DNA of 64,000 nucleotides from Vitellaria paradoxa (lineage: Eukaryota; Streptophyta; Magnoliopsida; Ericales; Sapotaceae). The DNA lies in assembly GCA_019916065.1 (NCBI GenBank), contig CM034239.1, forward strand, positions 36,914,419 through 36,978,418, read 5' to 3'. The stretch's first letter is position 1, and the number at the start of each line of letters is the position of its first letter. The notes below the pieces were generated by a model. That model made no database searches. It was given only the letters and a program-made list of their open reading frames with translations, and was not told the DNA's origin. Positions 34,201-45,639 of the stretch are shown here, in pieces. Made by a program: the position numbers and the translations under genes.

Positions 34201-36626
34201 AATGGACAACCAAAACGACGAAAGAATCAACGTCATTGAAGACCAAATGAGAGAACTGATGGCAATGATGCAAACTCTGGTGGCCTTGAATTAGGCGTTG
34301 CTTCAATGATAGCACGTTGCCTTTGTTCACATCCCACGTCCTCCAGTAGATCCCCCTATAAATGGGGCACAAAAATGGAGGAGTTGTCAAAGTTAACAGT
34401 GGAAAAATGGGAAAAGGCAAAGAGCAAATGACGTGGGTATCGTAGCGAGGAATGAGATCCCCGTCAGGCAGCCAGAAAAGTCCAAGAGGTAAGAAATAAC
34501 TGTTGGAGCTAACCTTGGAGCTGGAGGCCATCCAGAGCCTTCCTGCATAGAAGGAGCCAGCGTAAGAGATGCTAGTGTCAACCCGTGGGAGGAGTTTATG
34601 AGGGCTATGCAAGCTCAAATGAATGGTGTCCGAGCCACTGTCAAAGGCTCCAATGCGATTGACAATGTTGATGTTGATGGTGATTTACCATTCTCTGCAG
34701 CGGTCATGGTTTGTCCCCTACTGCACAAATTTATGATGCCAGCACTTGACTCCTTCAATGGTTCGAAAGATCCTTTCGACCATCTGGAGTCATACAAAAC
34801 TTTGATGCGTATACATAGGTATCCTGACAAGATTATGTGTCGGGTCTTCCTGACAACACTCAAGGGCCCGACTCGATTGTGATTCAATAAGATCAAGCCT
34901 GGCACCATTAACAATTTCTCACAGCTTGACAAGCTGTTTGTGGGACATTTTATTGGAGGGAAAAGACAGAGGAGACCAGCCACCCACCTCCTAACAATCA
35001 AGTAGAACAAGGATAATTCCCTCAAACATTACGTAGGGAGATTCAACAAAGAGATTTTGGAGGTAGATGAGGCCGACGACAAGGTAGCGGTTACAACCTT
35101 CATAAATGGGTTGAGAACGCCCTGATTTATGGCTTTGCTCCTTGAAAAAGCTCCCGTTGATATGGCCGAGCTAATAGTTCAAGATTAGAAACATATCAAT
35201 GTAGAGGATGGCCTTAGGGCAAAGCGAGAAAGTGACGGGGCAGGAAGCTCTAAAACTGATAAAAAGCGACCAAACGATTCTAGAAATTCTCGGGATTCTC
35301 AAAATCCCAAGAATCAGAGATTCAATGACAGATCTGCTTGGGCCACAAGGCAATATAGTGATCTCGACCGTAGTTTCACTCCACTCAATACAAGGTTAGA
35401 GAATGTCTTTTTTGAAATCCAGAATCATTTAGCCTTGAAATGGCTTGAAAGGTTTTAGGACCCCAGCCAACAAATGGTCCCGAGCAAAATATTTCTGATT
35501 CCAAAGGAATAACGGGCATGATACAAATGATTGTATTAACCTCAAGAGACATGTCGAGGAGTTGATTAGATGCAGTCAACTTGGAAGATTTGTGGTTGGT
35601 CAGGACAATAATAGAGGCGTCAAGCGCAGAAATCCCGAACAAAGAAACCCTCGACAAAGAAATCCTGTACTAAGGAGTCCCGACTAAGCACGACAGAATG
35701 ATCATTCGATCGGGAAAATAAGGGTAATTTCAAGCGAATTTGCTGATAAGGGGAATCCTCCAATGCCAGGAGAAGGTACGCCCAAGAAAGAAGAGCCCCC
35801 TGAGAAGTTCTAACAGCTGAGCGACCGAGTAAAAAGACACAACCTCATTGCCCTTCGATTACTTTTACAGAGAAAGAAGCAACGGAGTTGTGTCAGCCCC
35901 ATAACGACCCCCTAGACATTTCCTCGACTATTGCCAACTTCAAGAGCTGAAAAGTTTTGGTCAACAGTTGCAATTTGGTGGATATTTTGTACAGGGGGGC
36001 ATTCGAGAAAATGAAGATTGGAAAGAAAAAGTTGCAACCAGTGTCCTCCCCTCTTATGGGCTTTACTAGGGACCGAGTGACTCCACTCAAGTCCATTGCG
36101 TTGCCCATGACTCTCATAGACGAACCACATCAAGCGACGAAAATGATCAACTTCTTGATAGTGGATTGCCCCTCGGCATACAACATAATATTTAGGAGAA
36201 TAGCCCCTCAACCAATTCAAGGCGGTCACATCTACCTACCATCTTCGAGTCAAGTTCCTGATCAAAGATGGTGTAGGATGTGTCAAGGGCAACCAGCAGG
36301 TAGCAAAGGAGTGTTACATGTCCTCCCTCAAGCAAGATTCTGGCAAAGAGGCACTAATTATAGACAGCTTGGAAGTTTGTGATGATGAAGAGTTGAAAAG
36401 AGGAGAGCTAGTAGATGAGCTAGAAGATGTTATGATCAGCACTCCCGAGCAGAACAAGTTTGTTAGAATAAGTTTGGAGACCCCCGAGCCATTAAAGAGT
36501 GAATTGAAAAATTTTTTATTGAATAATACAGATGTTTTTGCCTGGTCTCATGAAGATATACCAGGAATAAGTACAAATGTGATAGTCCATCATTTGAACA
36601 TTTTTCTAGGAGCCAGGCTAATTAAA

Positions 36627-36658
<32 letters not shown>

Positions 36659-39588
36659 GTCTTGAGTGCAATAAGAAAATCGAACAGAAGGTTGATAAGT
36701 TAATAAAGGCCAAATTCATTCAGGAAGTCCACTATCCTATTTCACTATCAAATGTCGTCATGGTAAAGAAGTCTAATGGCAAGTGGAGGATGTGTGTGGA
36801 TTTCACGAATCTCAATAAGGCATACTCAAAGGATAGCCTTCCATTGCTGGCCATCGATCTACCGGTTGGCTCCACAGTAGGTCATGAGTTATTGCCGTTT
36901 ATGGACGCCTTTTCGGATTATAATCAAATAAAGATAGCAGAGCTTGATCAGGAGCATACTACATTCATCACTAACTAAGGATGGTACTGTTAGAACGTCA
37001 TGTCCTTTGGATTGAAGAATGACGGAGGCAACATACCAATGGTTGATAAATAGGATGTTCAAAAGTTAGATTAGAAGAAATGTAAAAGTATATTTAGATA
37101 ATGTACTCGTCAAGAGCAAAAAGGCAGGCTCTCACATCGCAGATCTACAAGAAACCTTTGACACTTTGAGGAAGTACGGAATGAAGCTGAACCAAGTCAA
37201 GTGCGCGTTTGGGGTTGCATCTGGAAAGTTCCTCGATTTTATGATGTCCAGTCGAGGAGTAGAGGCTAATCCAAAAAAAATCAGGGCGATAATGGAAATG
37301 CAGCCCCCACGAACAACAAAGAAAGTACAAAAATTGGCTAGGAGAGTGGCAGCTCTTAACAGATTTATTTTTCGCTCCACAGATAAGTGCCATCCCTTCT
37401 TTACAGTGCTCAAGAAGGCTTTTGAATGGACAGCAGAATGTGATGAGCTTTTTTGACAGTTGAAGCAATACCTGTGATCAGTGTTGTTGCTCAGCCAGAC
37501 CACCCCAAGAGAATAATTGTATATGTACCTCTCTGTTTCAACCACAATTGTGAGCTCCACGCTTGTGTAGGAGGAAGATGGAGTTTAGAAGCCTGTCTAT
37601 TACACGAGTAAGGTCCTCAAGGGGACAGAAGAGTGTTATCCGAAGATGGAGTTAATGGCCCTTACTCTTGTAACAGTAGTTCGGCGACTCAGAGCTTACT
37701 TTCAAGCCCACACGATTGTAATTCTCACTAATCAGCCCCTGAAGAATGTCCTGCACAAGTCAGTTCAACGTTGAATATCGACTAAGATGGGCAATCAAAG
37801 GACAAACTGTGATGGATTTCATAGCTGAATTCACAACCCACCCAACTAACCCACCCAATGATGAAGATACTAAGCAAACTTGAATGCTACATGTTGATGG
37901 ATCCTCTACCCAAAATTTCAATGGCGCAGGTATAATCCTTGTTTCCTCGATGACCATATATTCGAGTATGCATTAAGTTTCAGGTTCCCTATTTCCAATA
38001 ATGAAGCTAAATAAGAAGCCCTAATCACTGGTCTCCGAATGGCTCGGCGAATAGGGGCAAAGCAGATAATGGTTCATAGTGATTCCTAACTAGTTGTGGA
38101 ACAGATGCAGGAAGATTACAAGACAAGGGGGACCATATGGCCAAATATTGCCAAATGGTGAGGAATCCATCCAGAAAGTTTTCAAAGTTTTAACTTCAAC
38201 GAATTCCAAGATCGCAGAATGAGAAGACAAATTGGCTAGCTAGACTTGCATCCTTAGGGGAGGCAACCACAGATGTTCCGATTAAAATATTGGATTCCCA
38301 TAGTATTTGAACCAGAGGTAAACCAAACTAAAGAAAATGCCGAATTGGCAAGACCAATCAGAACATACTTAGATAATGGAATTTTGCCAAGCGACAAGAA
38401 CGAAGCAAAGAGGGTCCAATATCATTCAAGTAGATATCTTTTAGTAGATGGGATTCTTTACAAAAGGAGGCATAACTCTTCATTGCTGAGATGTCTAAAT
38501 GGCTAGGAGGCTGACTATGTAATGAGAGAAGTCCATGAAGGTGTTTGTGGCAACCACCTAGGGGGTAGAGCTCTAGCTAAGAAGGATTTGAGAACTGGCT
38601 ACCACTGACCAACTATTGAGGAGGATGCCTAGGAGTTTGTTAAGAGGCGTGATAAATGCCAAAGATTCTCTTACATTCCCAGGCAACCTGCTTAGGAGTT
38701 AACACTAATCCAAAGTCCTTGGCCGTTCACTCAGTGAATGATAGATATTATTGGGCCATTTCCATTAGGAAACAGACAGAGGAAGGTTGCTGTGGTCGCA
38801 ATTGATTATTTTACTAAATGAGCAGAAGTAGAAGCCTTGCCAACCATTATTAAGCAAAACATAAGGAAGTTTTTATGGCAAAACATAGTTTGCTGGTTTG
38901 GTATCCTCAGAGTGGTGATCATAGACAACAAAAAAAAAAAAAAATTTAAAGGAGGCAATTCAATGGGTTATGCGAAGACTTAGGTATTAGCCATCACTAT
39001 TCATCACCTAAGCACCCCAAGCCAATGGTCAGGTTGACATCACTAATCGGTCTCTCCTTGAGATCATCAAGATGAAGCTAGATAAGGCAAAAGGTCTTTG
39101 GACAGATGAGATGATCTTCCAAACATTCTATAGGCCTATCGGACGATTGAAAGGATGGTAACTGGTCAAACTCTATTTTCTCTCACATACGGAACTGAGA
39201 CTGTAATTCTTGTCAAGATTGCACTTTCCAATCCAAGAACACAGAACTTCAACCCAGAGCAGAATGATTAAATGATGAACGAAGAGGTTGATCTGCTAGA
39301 GGGAAGGAGACTACAAGCTACTATCAGAATGGCCTCTTAACAATAGAAGATGCGACAATACCACAAATCTAGAGTTCAACTAAAAGAGTTCCGGGGTGGA
39401 AAGTTAGTATTGAAAAGATTGAACCAATCCACGAGGAATCCATAATAGGGCGAACTTAGCCCAAATTGGGAAGGACCATATTAAGTACTGGGCTTTACTC
39501 AAAAGGAACTTATAGGCTCAAGGCACTCAGGGATAAAAAGCTATTTCACTCATGGCACGCGACGCACCTAAGGAAATATTATATGTGA
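34201..39588 (+). pseudogene. Ty3/gypsy Tat-lineage gag-pol, decayed
   Basis: The gag start ATG is at 34201, with a stop after 30 codons. The gag core is readable at 34598-34880 (PALDSFNGSKDPFDHLESYKT, typical of Tat-clade gag) and onward to about 35410. A protease region lies at about 35860-36310; its active-site Asp is lost (VLVNS in place of the usual VLVDNGSS). RT is recognisable at 36760-36978 (VKKSNGKWRMCVDF) and in the box at 37088-37102, which reads VYLDN and so lacks the second catalytic Asp. RNase H, a zinc-binding integrase N-terminus (about 38550-38660) and an integrase core (38740-39060) follow in shifting frames. Pol ends in WHATHLRKYYM near 39588. Dozens of stops and frameshifts, and homopolymer blocks at 36632-36658 and 38930-38944, make it inactive. 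Confidence 0.85.
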
Positions 39589-39715
39589 GAAATTATCTTT
39601 GTAATTTTATTTAATTATCAATAAAACGATACATCTTGGCAAGTTTTTACGATAATAATTCTACTATAATGAATGATTCTACCACGATGAGTGTTTCGAT
39701 CTTCCAAGGATTCCT

Positions 39716-39990
39716 ACTTGGTTCATGTGACCGAGTAGAGTAAAGATCTTGCTCGACTCACGTGACCAAGCAGAGTGAAGATCCTACTTGGCACATGATT
39801 GAGCAGAGCGAAGATCCTACTTGACTCACGTGGCCAAGTAGAGTAGAGACAGCTCACGAGGCCAGTGCCAAAAAATTGTAAGAATTCTTGCTCAATTCAC
39901 GTGATCAAGCAGAACGAATATCCTACTCGAATCACGTGGCCGAGCAGTGCGAAGATGGTCCACGTGATCAAGCAGAGTGGAGATGGCTAA
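39716..39990. repeat. Array of about eight 34-bp units with CACGTG cores
   Basis: Downstream of pol, a degenerate 34-bp unit is repeated about eight times. Its sense is ACTCACGTGACCAAGCAGAG followed by TGAAGATCCT. Five copies keep the palindrome CACGTG, the G-box core. The others have CATGTG, CACATG or CACGAG, and one copy is lengthened by an insertion. It lies between pol and the antisense ORF, where Tat/Ogre/Retand elements often carry tandem repeats. Confidence 0.75.
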
Positions 39991-40329
39991 TGAAGACAAA
40001 GGCAAAGATGAACGCCCCTTAGCTTATTAAAACAAAAAAAATAGAGGAGGAAGACGACATGTGAAAATAGGTTCATCAATAGACAATTAACGCAATCAAA
40101 TAAAGCAACACAAAGAAACGAATAGACGCACAAGGTAATGGTAGAAACAAAACTCAACTTTCATTCATAAACCTAAAGAAGAGAATACACATTGTCAGTA
40201 CATTCCCCTCCCCCCCCCCCCAAAAAAAAAGAAGAAAGAAAATGAAGATGTGAACATCAATAAATTCTAAATAGCGTTTCGAAAAAGAAAAGTACATCAA
40301 CACTATAAGTGAAGAAGAGAAAGAGCCAC
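39991..40329. other. Tat element internal non-coding region
   Basis: No ORF is seen. The region contains a C-run followed by an A-run at about 40207-40229 and links the repeat array to the antisense ORF remnant. Confidence 0.5.
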
Positions 40330-42290
40330 AATGAGGTCTCTAGATAGCATTCTGAGCACTTTTCTCAACGTATTCAACATACGCGTTCACTAGAGAAGCA
40401 CCGACCTCTTCAGTTTGAACATTAATCCCTTCTATGGTCTCCATAGTTTGCTCGGTGCCTTCAAAATACTCTTCAATATTGATTGGCTCCCCACCATCCT
40501 CAAGCCCCTTACTTTGTTGTTCCTCTTCAACAACAGCTCACCTTGGCTTAATTGCAGAGAGGTCGAGATCAAGGAATGAGGCTGCAAACTTCCCTTTGCA
40601 ATGATCAAAATCTTGGAGGAATACTAGCATAAGCAAAGCTTGAAAATCCTCTGTTTTCTTAAAATTTTCAACAGCCTAGCGTTCTGTGTTGTGAAGCTCA
40701 CAGAGCTCTTCAATCTTCTGCTCGGCTACAGCCCTCAGTACTTTTTTTGCCTCAAGCTCTTTGAAGAGACTGGCACATTCAGTTCTCAGGTATTTAGTTT
40801 CTTCGATCGTTTTTCATTCATGCCTGAGAACCTTTTCATTCTCAGCTTGAGCGATTGCATCATTGTCTTTGGCTGCTTCGAGATCTGTAGGTGTTTGCTT
40901 TCTCATCTTTCTCTCGACAACCAAAGCCTTCTCCGGGTTCGCCAATTGTGTAAACACGGCGTAGGATCTAACCATGTTATGAAAAACATAGCAAAAACAG
41001 CTTCAATAAAAAAAAAAAGAGAAAACAGAAAATAAAGGTTAAAAAGAATAAGATATGTAGACTTATCTTGAATAGATCATGATTTATGTCATAAGACATT
41101 TGAATACTTTGCAAGCCCTTGAATGGCGACATGTCTCCGTCGACAACTGTGCCCAGCAATTTTTGCCATGCTATCTCAGAGCTAGTGAGGAGCAATTAAC
41201 GACAAGAGGCATCGGCTTGCGAGCTGGATCCTGAGACTGTGACCCTCAGCGAGGAAGGAAGAGTATGAACAACTTCCCTTGGAGCATTAGAGGCCATCTT
41301 TTCTTGTATGGTGGTGACATTGGGAGACTTCGCCGATCTCTTCTTCTTTGGGGTTAACTCCCCCAGGGTCCCTTGGGGACAGACTTGTTCTTGTTCCCTC
41401 CTTCTAAATAGGTGATGTCAAATATTTTAACCTCTTTCTGCTCGGTCTACTTTGCTTCTCGTTCGAGTTCACCTCACTCAATCTGTATGGGAGCTCGTTC
41501 TACAATGGTGTTATCTGTTGAAGAGAAAGAAGAAAAGAAAGAAAAGTTGAAATACAAGAATTTATAACAAATATAACTCGAAAACTCACTCTGCTCATGT
41601 TTGGCAGCCAAGGCTTCTGTGGTAAGCTCAGGACCGAGTAGGTAGAGGGTCAAATTCTCTACAGTTGTCAAATATTTAACCTCCCAAAGTTAATGTTTCT
41701 TTACTTCGCGAAGAAGATTCCTTTGCTCGGGGGTTAGAGCAGGAGGTTTTCGAGCTGAACAGATATAAAAAGACAATGAGGTTAGAATCCTAAGACCTAA
41801 AGGAATTTGACAAAACCTAAAAAGAGAAGCCTAAACATACCCTTTAGAGTTTGCTGACCCCAAACCCGAGGGACCCGAATTTTCTTTTCCTCGTCGATCT
41901 CCCAAACTTCGAATTCCAGGTGAACCCTCAGATGAAAAAATACTTTTTCTTCTACCCCTTGTGTGACGTGGACATGTGGGTGACAAATTTGTACTCTAGC
42001 TTCCTAGCTAAGAAGTACCACCAGTCCGAGCCCCTCTTTGATATATTGTAGAAATTGAGGAATTCATTCTATGTCAAGTCGTGCCCGATAGTAGCCACCC
42101 AAAACATCACGCACCCAATCATGATCCGCCAGCTGTTTGGAGCAATTGGCCCACCGATAGGTTGAGGCAAAGAGTACATTCTGAACAAACCTTAGTAGTG
42201 GGAATTTGTGGCCATCAAGCAAAGCGGCTTCGTACACCACAATCAGGTCAATTTCAGTCCACCAGGATGACACCAAGTACACTGGGCTAT
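40330..42290 (-). pseudogene. Antisense ORF remnant of Tat retrotransposon
   Basis: Minus-strand translation gives a broken protein resembling the additional antisense ORF found between pol and the 3' LTR in Tat-lineage elements (such as the antisense gene of Grande). From its start it has a piece at 42064-42282, an aromatic SDWWYFLARKLEY-like segment (about 41990-42035) followed by a KKKYFF segment, then a PALTPEQRNLL segment near 41735, and a long charged, probably coiled-coil tail to about 40330. Stops and frame changes occur throughout. The function of this ORF in the family is unknown. Its strand, position and composition support the lineage call. The first 30 bp or so of its start overlap the local duplication at 42252-42718. 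Confidence 0.55.
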
Positions 42291-42718
42291 TGATATATTT
42301 TAGGCCATTGATCTATGCCTCCCATATTTTGGATAAGCAAGACTTAACACCTTTCCAAGTAAACATTATCACTGTTTATAAAACAATGATATTATTAATG
42401 CAACATGCAAGTGCATCAAACTTTAGTAGGAAGCACTATGTTTTTCAAAGCAAAGTCTAACAAAAATGAAGAAAATCATCAGTGATTATGACTAAACCAC
42501 CCAAATAGCCTTTCTTAGAAGTCATATACAGCGTATTGTTTGGGGAGAAAAAGAGCCAAAAAAAATGGGGGGAACAAATTCAGGAAGATGCATGGACAGG
42601 AACATGGATGAAAATGTATTTAATGCCGTCATCCAAAGAACTAGGACATCATCCCTAAGTAGTTGAACTTGACAGTATGTGTTTATGTGTTTAGATGTAA
42701 TGGGTGGTTCGAGCTCCT
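42252..42718. repeat. Dispersed duplication A, copy 1
   Basis: This block of about 467 bp recurs at 44062-44528 in the same orientation, sharing stretches such as TTTAGGCCATTGATCTATGC and GACATTATCCCTAAGTAG-like sequence. The copies differ by substitutions and one replaced segment near 42540-42570, which is GA-rich in copy 2. The left end overlaps the antisense ORF remnant. Confidence 0.8.
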
Positions 42719-42926
42719 ATGAATTCAAGAAACTAAGTGAGATCAGCTGGGCTGTTAGTGGATAAATAGGATTACTTTTTAGGTCCGTGGAATAATTATG
42801 GTATCCATTTACTACATTTAAAAGTCAGCGATCATCCCTATTAAGAAAAATTCAAGAGTTTTTAAAATATCAACACACTATTTTCAAATAAGTGATAACA
42901 TAGAAAAAAGGAAAGTGAACACATAC

Positions 42927-43752
42927 AAAACAAATTCTCACCAAGAAATAAATCCCAATTTATGGAATTTCATCTCTAGTAAATCCCAAACCTTACCCAG
43001 GAAATGGACAAAAAGATAAATAATACTGCTCTTTAAAGGATTTGCGAGAGAGAGAGAGAGAGAGAGAGTTACAATAACACAAACAACAGTGATTGAATTA
43101 CTGAGAGGAGGAAAATAGAAAAACATTACAACAAAAAGTTTGATCTCGATAGAAGCAATATATAATCTCTGCGTCCTAGAGACCAACTCTGTTCAAAGGA
43201 TTGACTAAACTCAACCCAAAAGATTGAAAAACCAGTTACCTAATTTACACAGGATCACACACTAAATTCAAAACGGAAGGATAATAATCAATTCACAAGT
43301 CAAGCAAAGTTCAATTGGAAAACAAATTCTCACCAAGAAAGAAATCCCGATTTATGAAATTTCATCTCTGGTAAATCCCAAACCTTACCCAGGAAATGGA
43401 CAAAAAGATATGAAATACTACTCTTTAAAGGATTCGTGAGAGAGAGAGAGGGGGTTACAATAATACAAACAGCAATGATTGAATTACTGAGAGCAGGAAA
43501 ATAGAAAAACATTACAACAAAAATTTGATCTTGATAGAAGTAACATATAACCTTTTTGTGTCCTAAAGACTAGCTCTGTTCAAAGGACTAATTAAATTCA
43601 ACCCAAAAGATGGAAAAACCAGTTACCTAATTTACACAAGATCACACACTAAACTCAAAACTGAAGGATAATAATCAATTCACTTGAAAAAAGCTTGTTT
43701 CACTTAATAGCCTAGTTATGCGAAAATTCACAAGTCAAGCAAGGTTCAATTG
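42927..43752. repeat. Tandem duplication B, two copies of about 390 bp
   Basis: Copy 1 (42927-43317) and copy 2 (43319-43752) begin with ACAAATTCTCACCAAGAAA and run through a GA microsatellite (43046-43068; shorter in copy 2) to TTCACAAGTCAAGCAA. Copy 2 has an extra stretch of about 43 bp near 43682-43728. It lies between the two copies of duplication A. Confidence 0.85.
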
Positions 43753-44061
43753 GCTAATGGCTCACTCGATAGAATTTTTAATTCTAAGATTCTTGAGGTT
43801 ACTTTAACTCCACCAAGCTTTAATTTATCTTATTTGAATAGCAATTTTCATCCACATTTGAGTTTTCATGCTAGTAAAACAAACATTGATAAGTACATAA
43901 AGCACCTAATGTGTACAGAACTAGGCTGAATTTTTTATCAATAAATTGTTTTTTTTTTTTTTTAAAAGCAACAAAGAGATGCCCCTCAGTTACAATAATG
44001 CGTAAATCCCTCTCCTATGTATCCAAACTTCCAATGAATGACCAAAAAAAAAAAAGGTTAG

Positions 44062-44528
44062 TTTCAGCCTACTATGATGACACCAAGAACGCTGGGCCAT
44101 TGACATATTTTAGGCCATTGATCTATGCCTCCCATATTTTCAATAAGCAAGACTTAACACCTTTCTAAGTAAAGATTATCACTGTTTCTAAAACAATGAT
44201 ATCATAAATACAACATGCAAGTGCATCAAACTTTAGTAGGAAGCACTATGTTTATCAAAGCAAAGTCTCAAAAAAATGAAAAAAACCATCAGTGATTATG
44301 ACTAAAGTACCCAGATAGCCATTCTTAGAAGTCATTTATAGTATATTGTTTCCGCGCCCCCGGGGAGGGGGAGAGAGAGAGAACTAATTCAGTAAGATGC
44401 ATGGACAGGAACATGGACAAAAATGGGTTTAATGCCATCATACAAAGAACTAGGACATTATCCCTAAGTAGCTGAACTTGACGGTATGTGTTTATGTGTT
44501 TAGATGTAATGGGTGATTCAAGGTCCTC
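44062..44528. repeat. Dispersed duplication A, copy 2
   Basis: This is the second copy of the block at 42252-42718, about 1.8 kb away in the same direction. It includes a distinct GC-rich patch (CGCGCCCCCGGGGAGGGGGA, near 44353-44372) absent from copy 1. Confidence 0.8.
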
Positions 44529-45639
44529 AGTTTAAAGCAAGAAAACAAGCTAATGCAACATGTAGTCATCAATAATCCTTGCTGTCGTGTTCATACTCAG
44601 GTGGAAATTGATTTTTATCTCAAGAATACAATCATCCATTTCTAAAGATGAATGTCAATATTTTACTTTTGAACAGCTGTAGGTATTAGAAATAAAGGCA
44701 GTTTCATGTAGGTGAATCTGAAATGTTCTCTTTGTAAATAATAATCATAAAAATAATGAAAGATTATCAAACATCATGAAAAATTTGTGAACCAACAAGC
44801 GAACAAGCTAATGCAACAATAATGAAAGATTATCAAACATTATGAAAAATTTGTGAACCAACAAGCGAACAAGCTAATGCAACAAGATAGTCATCAATAA
44901 TCCTTACTAGTGTGTTCATTGATGCGGAACAGAAATTGAAAGTAAAGAAAGAAGAGATTGAAAGCAAGAGAAAAAAAAAAGTAGAAAAGAGAAGAAGAAG
45001 AGGTAGAAGAGAGAGAGGGAAAAAAACTGCCACCAATATTATTCAATAATCAACAAAGTCTCCAAAATCCTAACAACTCAATCCTATAAATAGGCTAAAA
45101 ATTTCTAAAGATAGTTGAAAATAATATCGAATCAGGATTACAAAAAAAATCAAAAATTCTACTCTCAACAAACTTCCTAAAATAATAATAATAATAACAA
45201 TAATAAAAGAAATAAAACTTTGGATGATGTTCTCATTAACTCTCTCAGGTTGAGAAGAAATCAACTCTGTCGAGTGAAAATTGAATCAAGGACGCTGTTA
45301 GTCAATCACCTAGCCACAAGCTAAGGTGTTATGCTACCTTCCTCCGACATTTGTTGACACGCGTGGAAGGTAATATGACCCTGGTATAACTCGCTATTGG
45401 AGAAGAAAGATCCCGCTAACTACGATAAAACTCCAAAGAATCAGGATCAATGCGCTGCAAAATATCACAGAAATCTAAGTACAATCAGAATCAGGTCGAC
45501 CCACCCAACGAACCAAATAGCATTGAACAGCTCATTCCTTGGTAAAAACAACCTAATCACTTATAATAGTATCAATTTTATCTGTGTGTGAAATTAACAA
45601 GTGTTAATGTAGGTAAGGAAATAGGTTCAGGGACAGAAT

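Noticed and set aside
45280..45365. tRNA-like or SINE-like sequence inside the gypsy 3' region
   Set aside because: There is a TAGCTTGTGG box A-like stretch, but no acceptable box B, tail or target duplication; it is probably element sequence.
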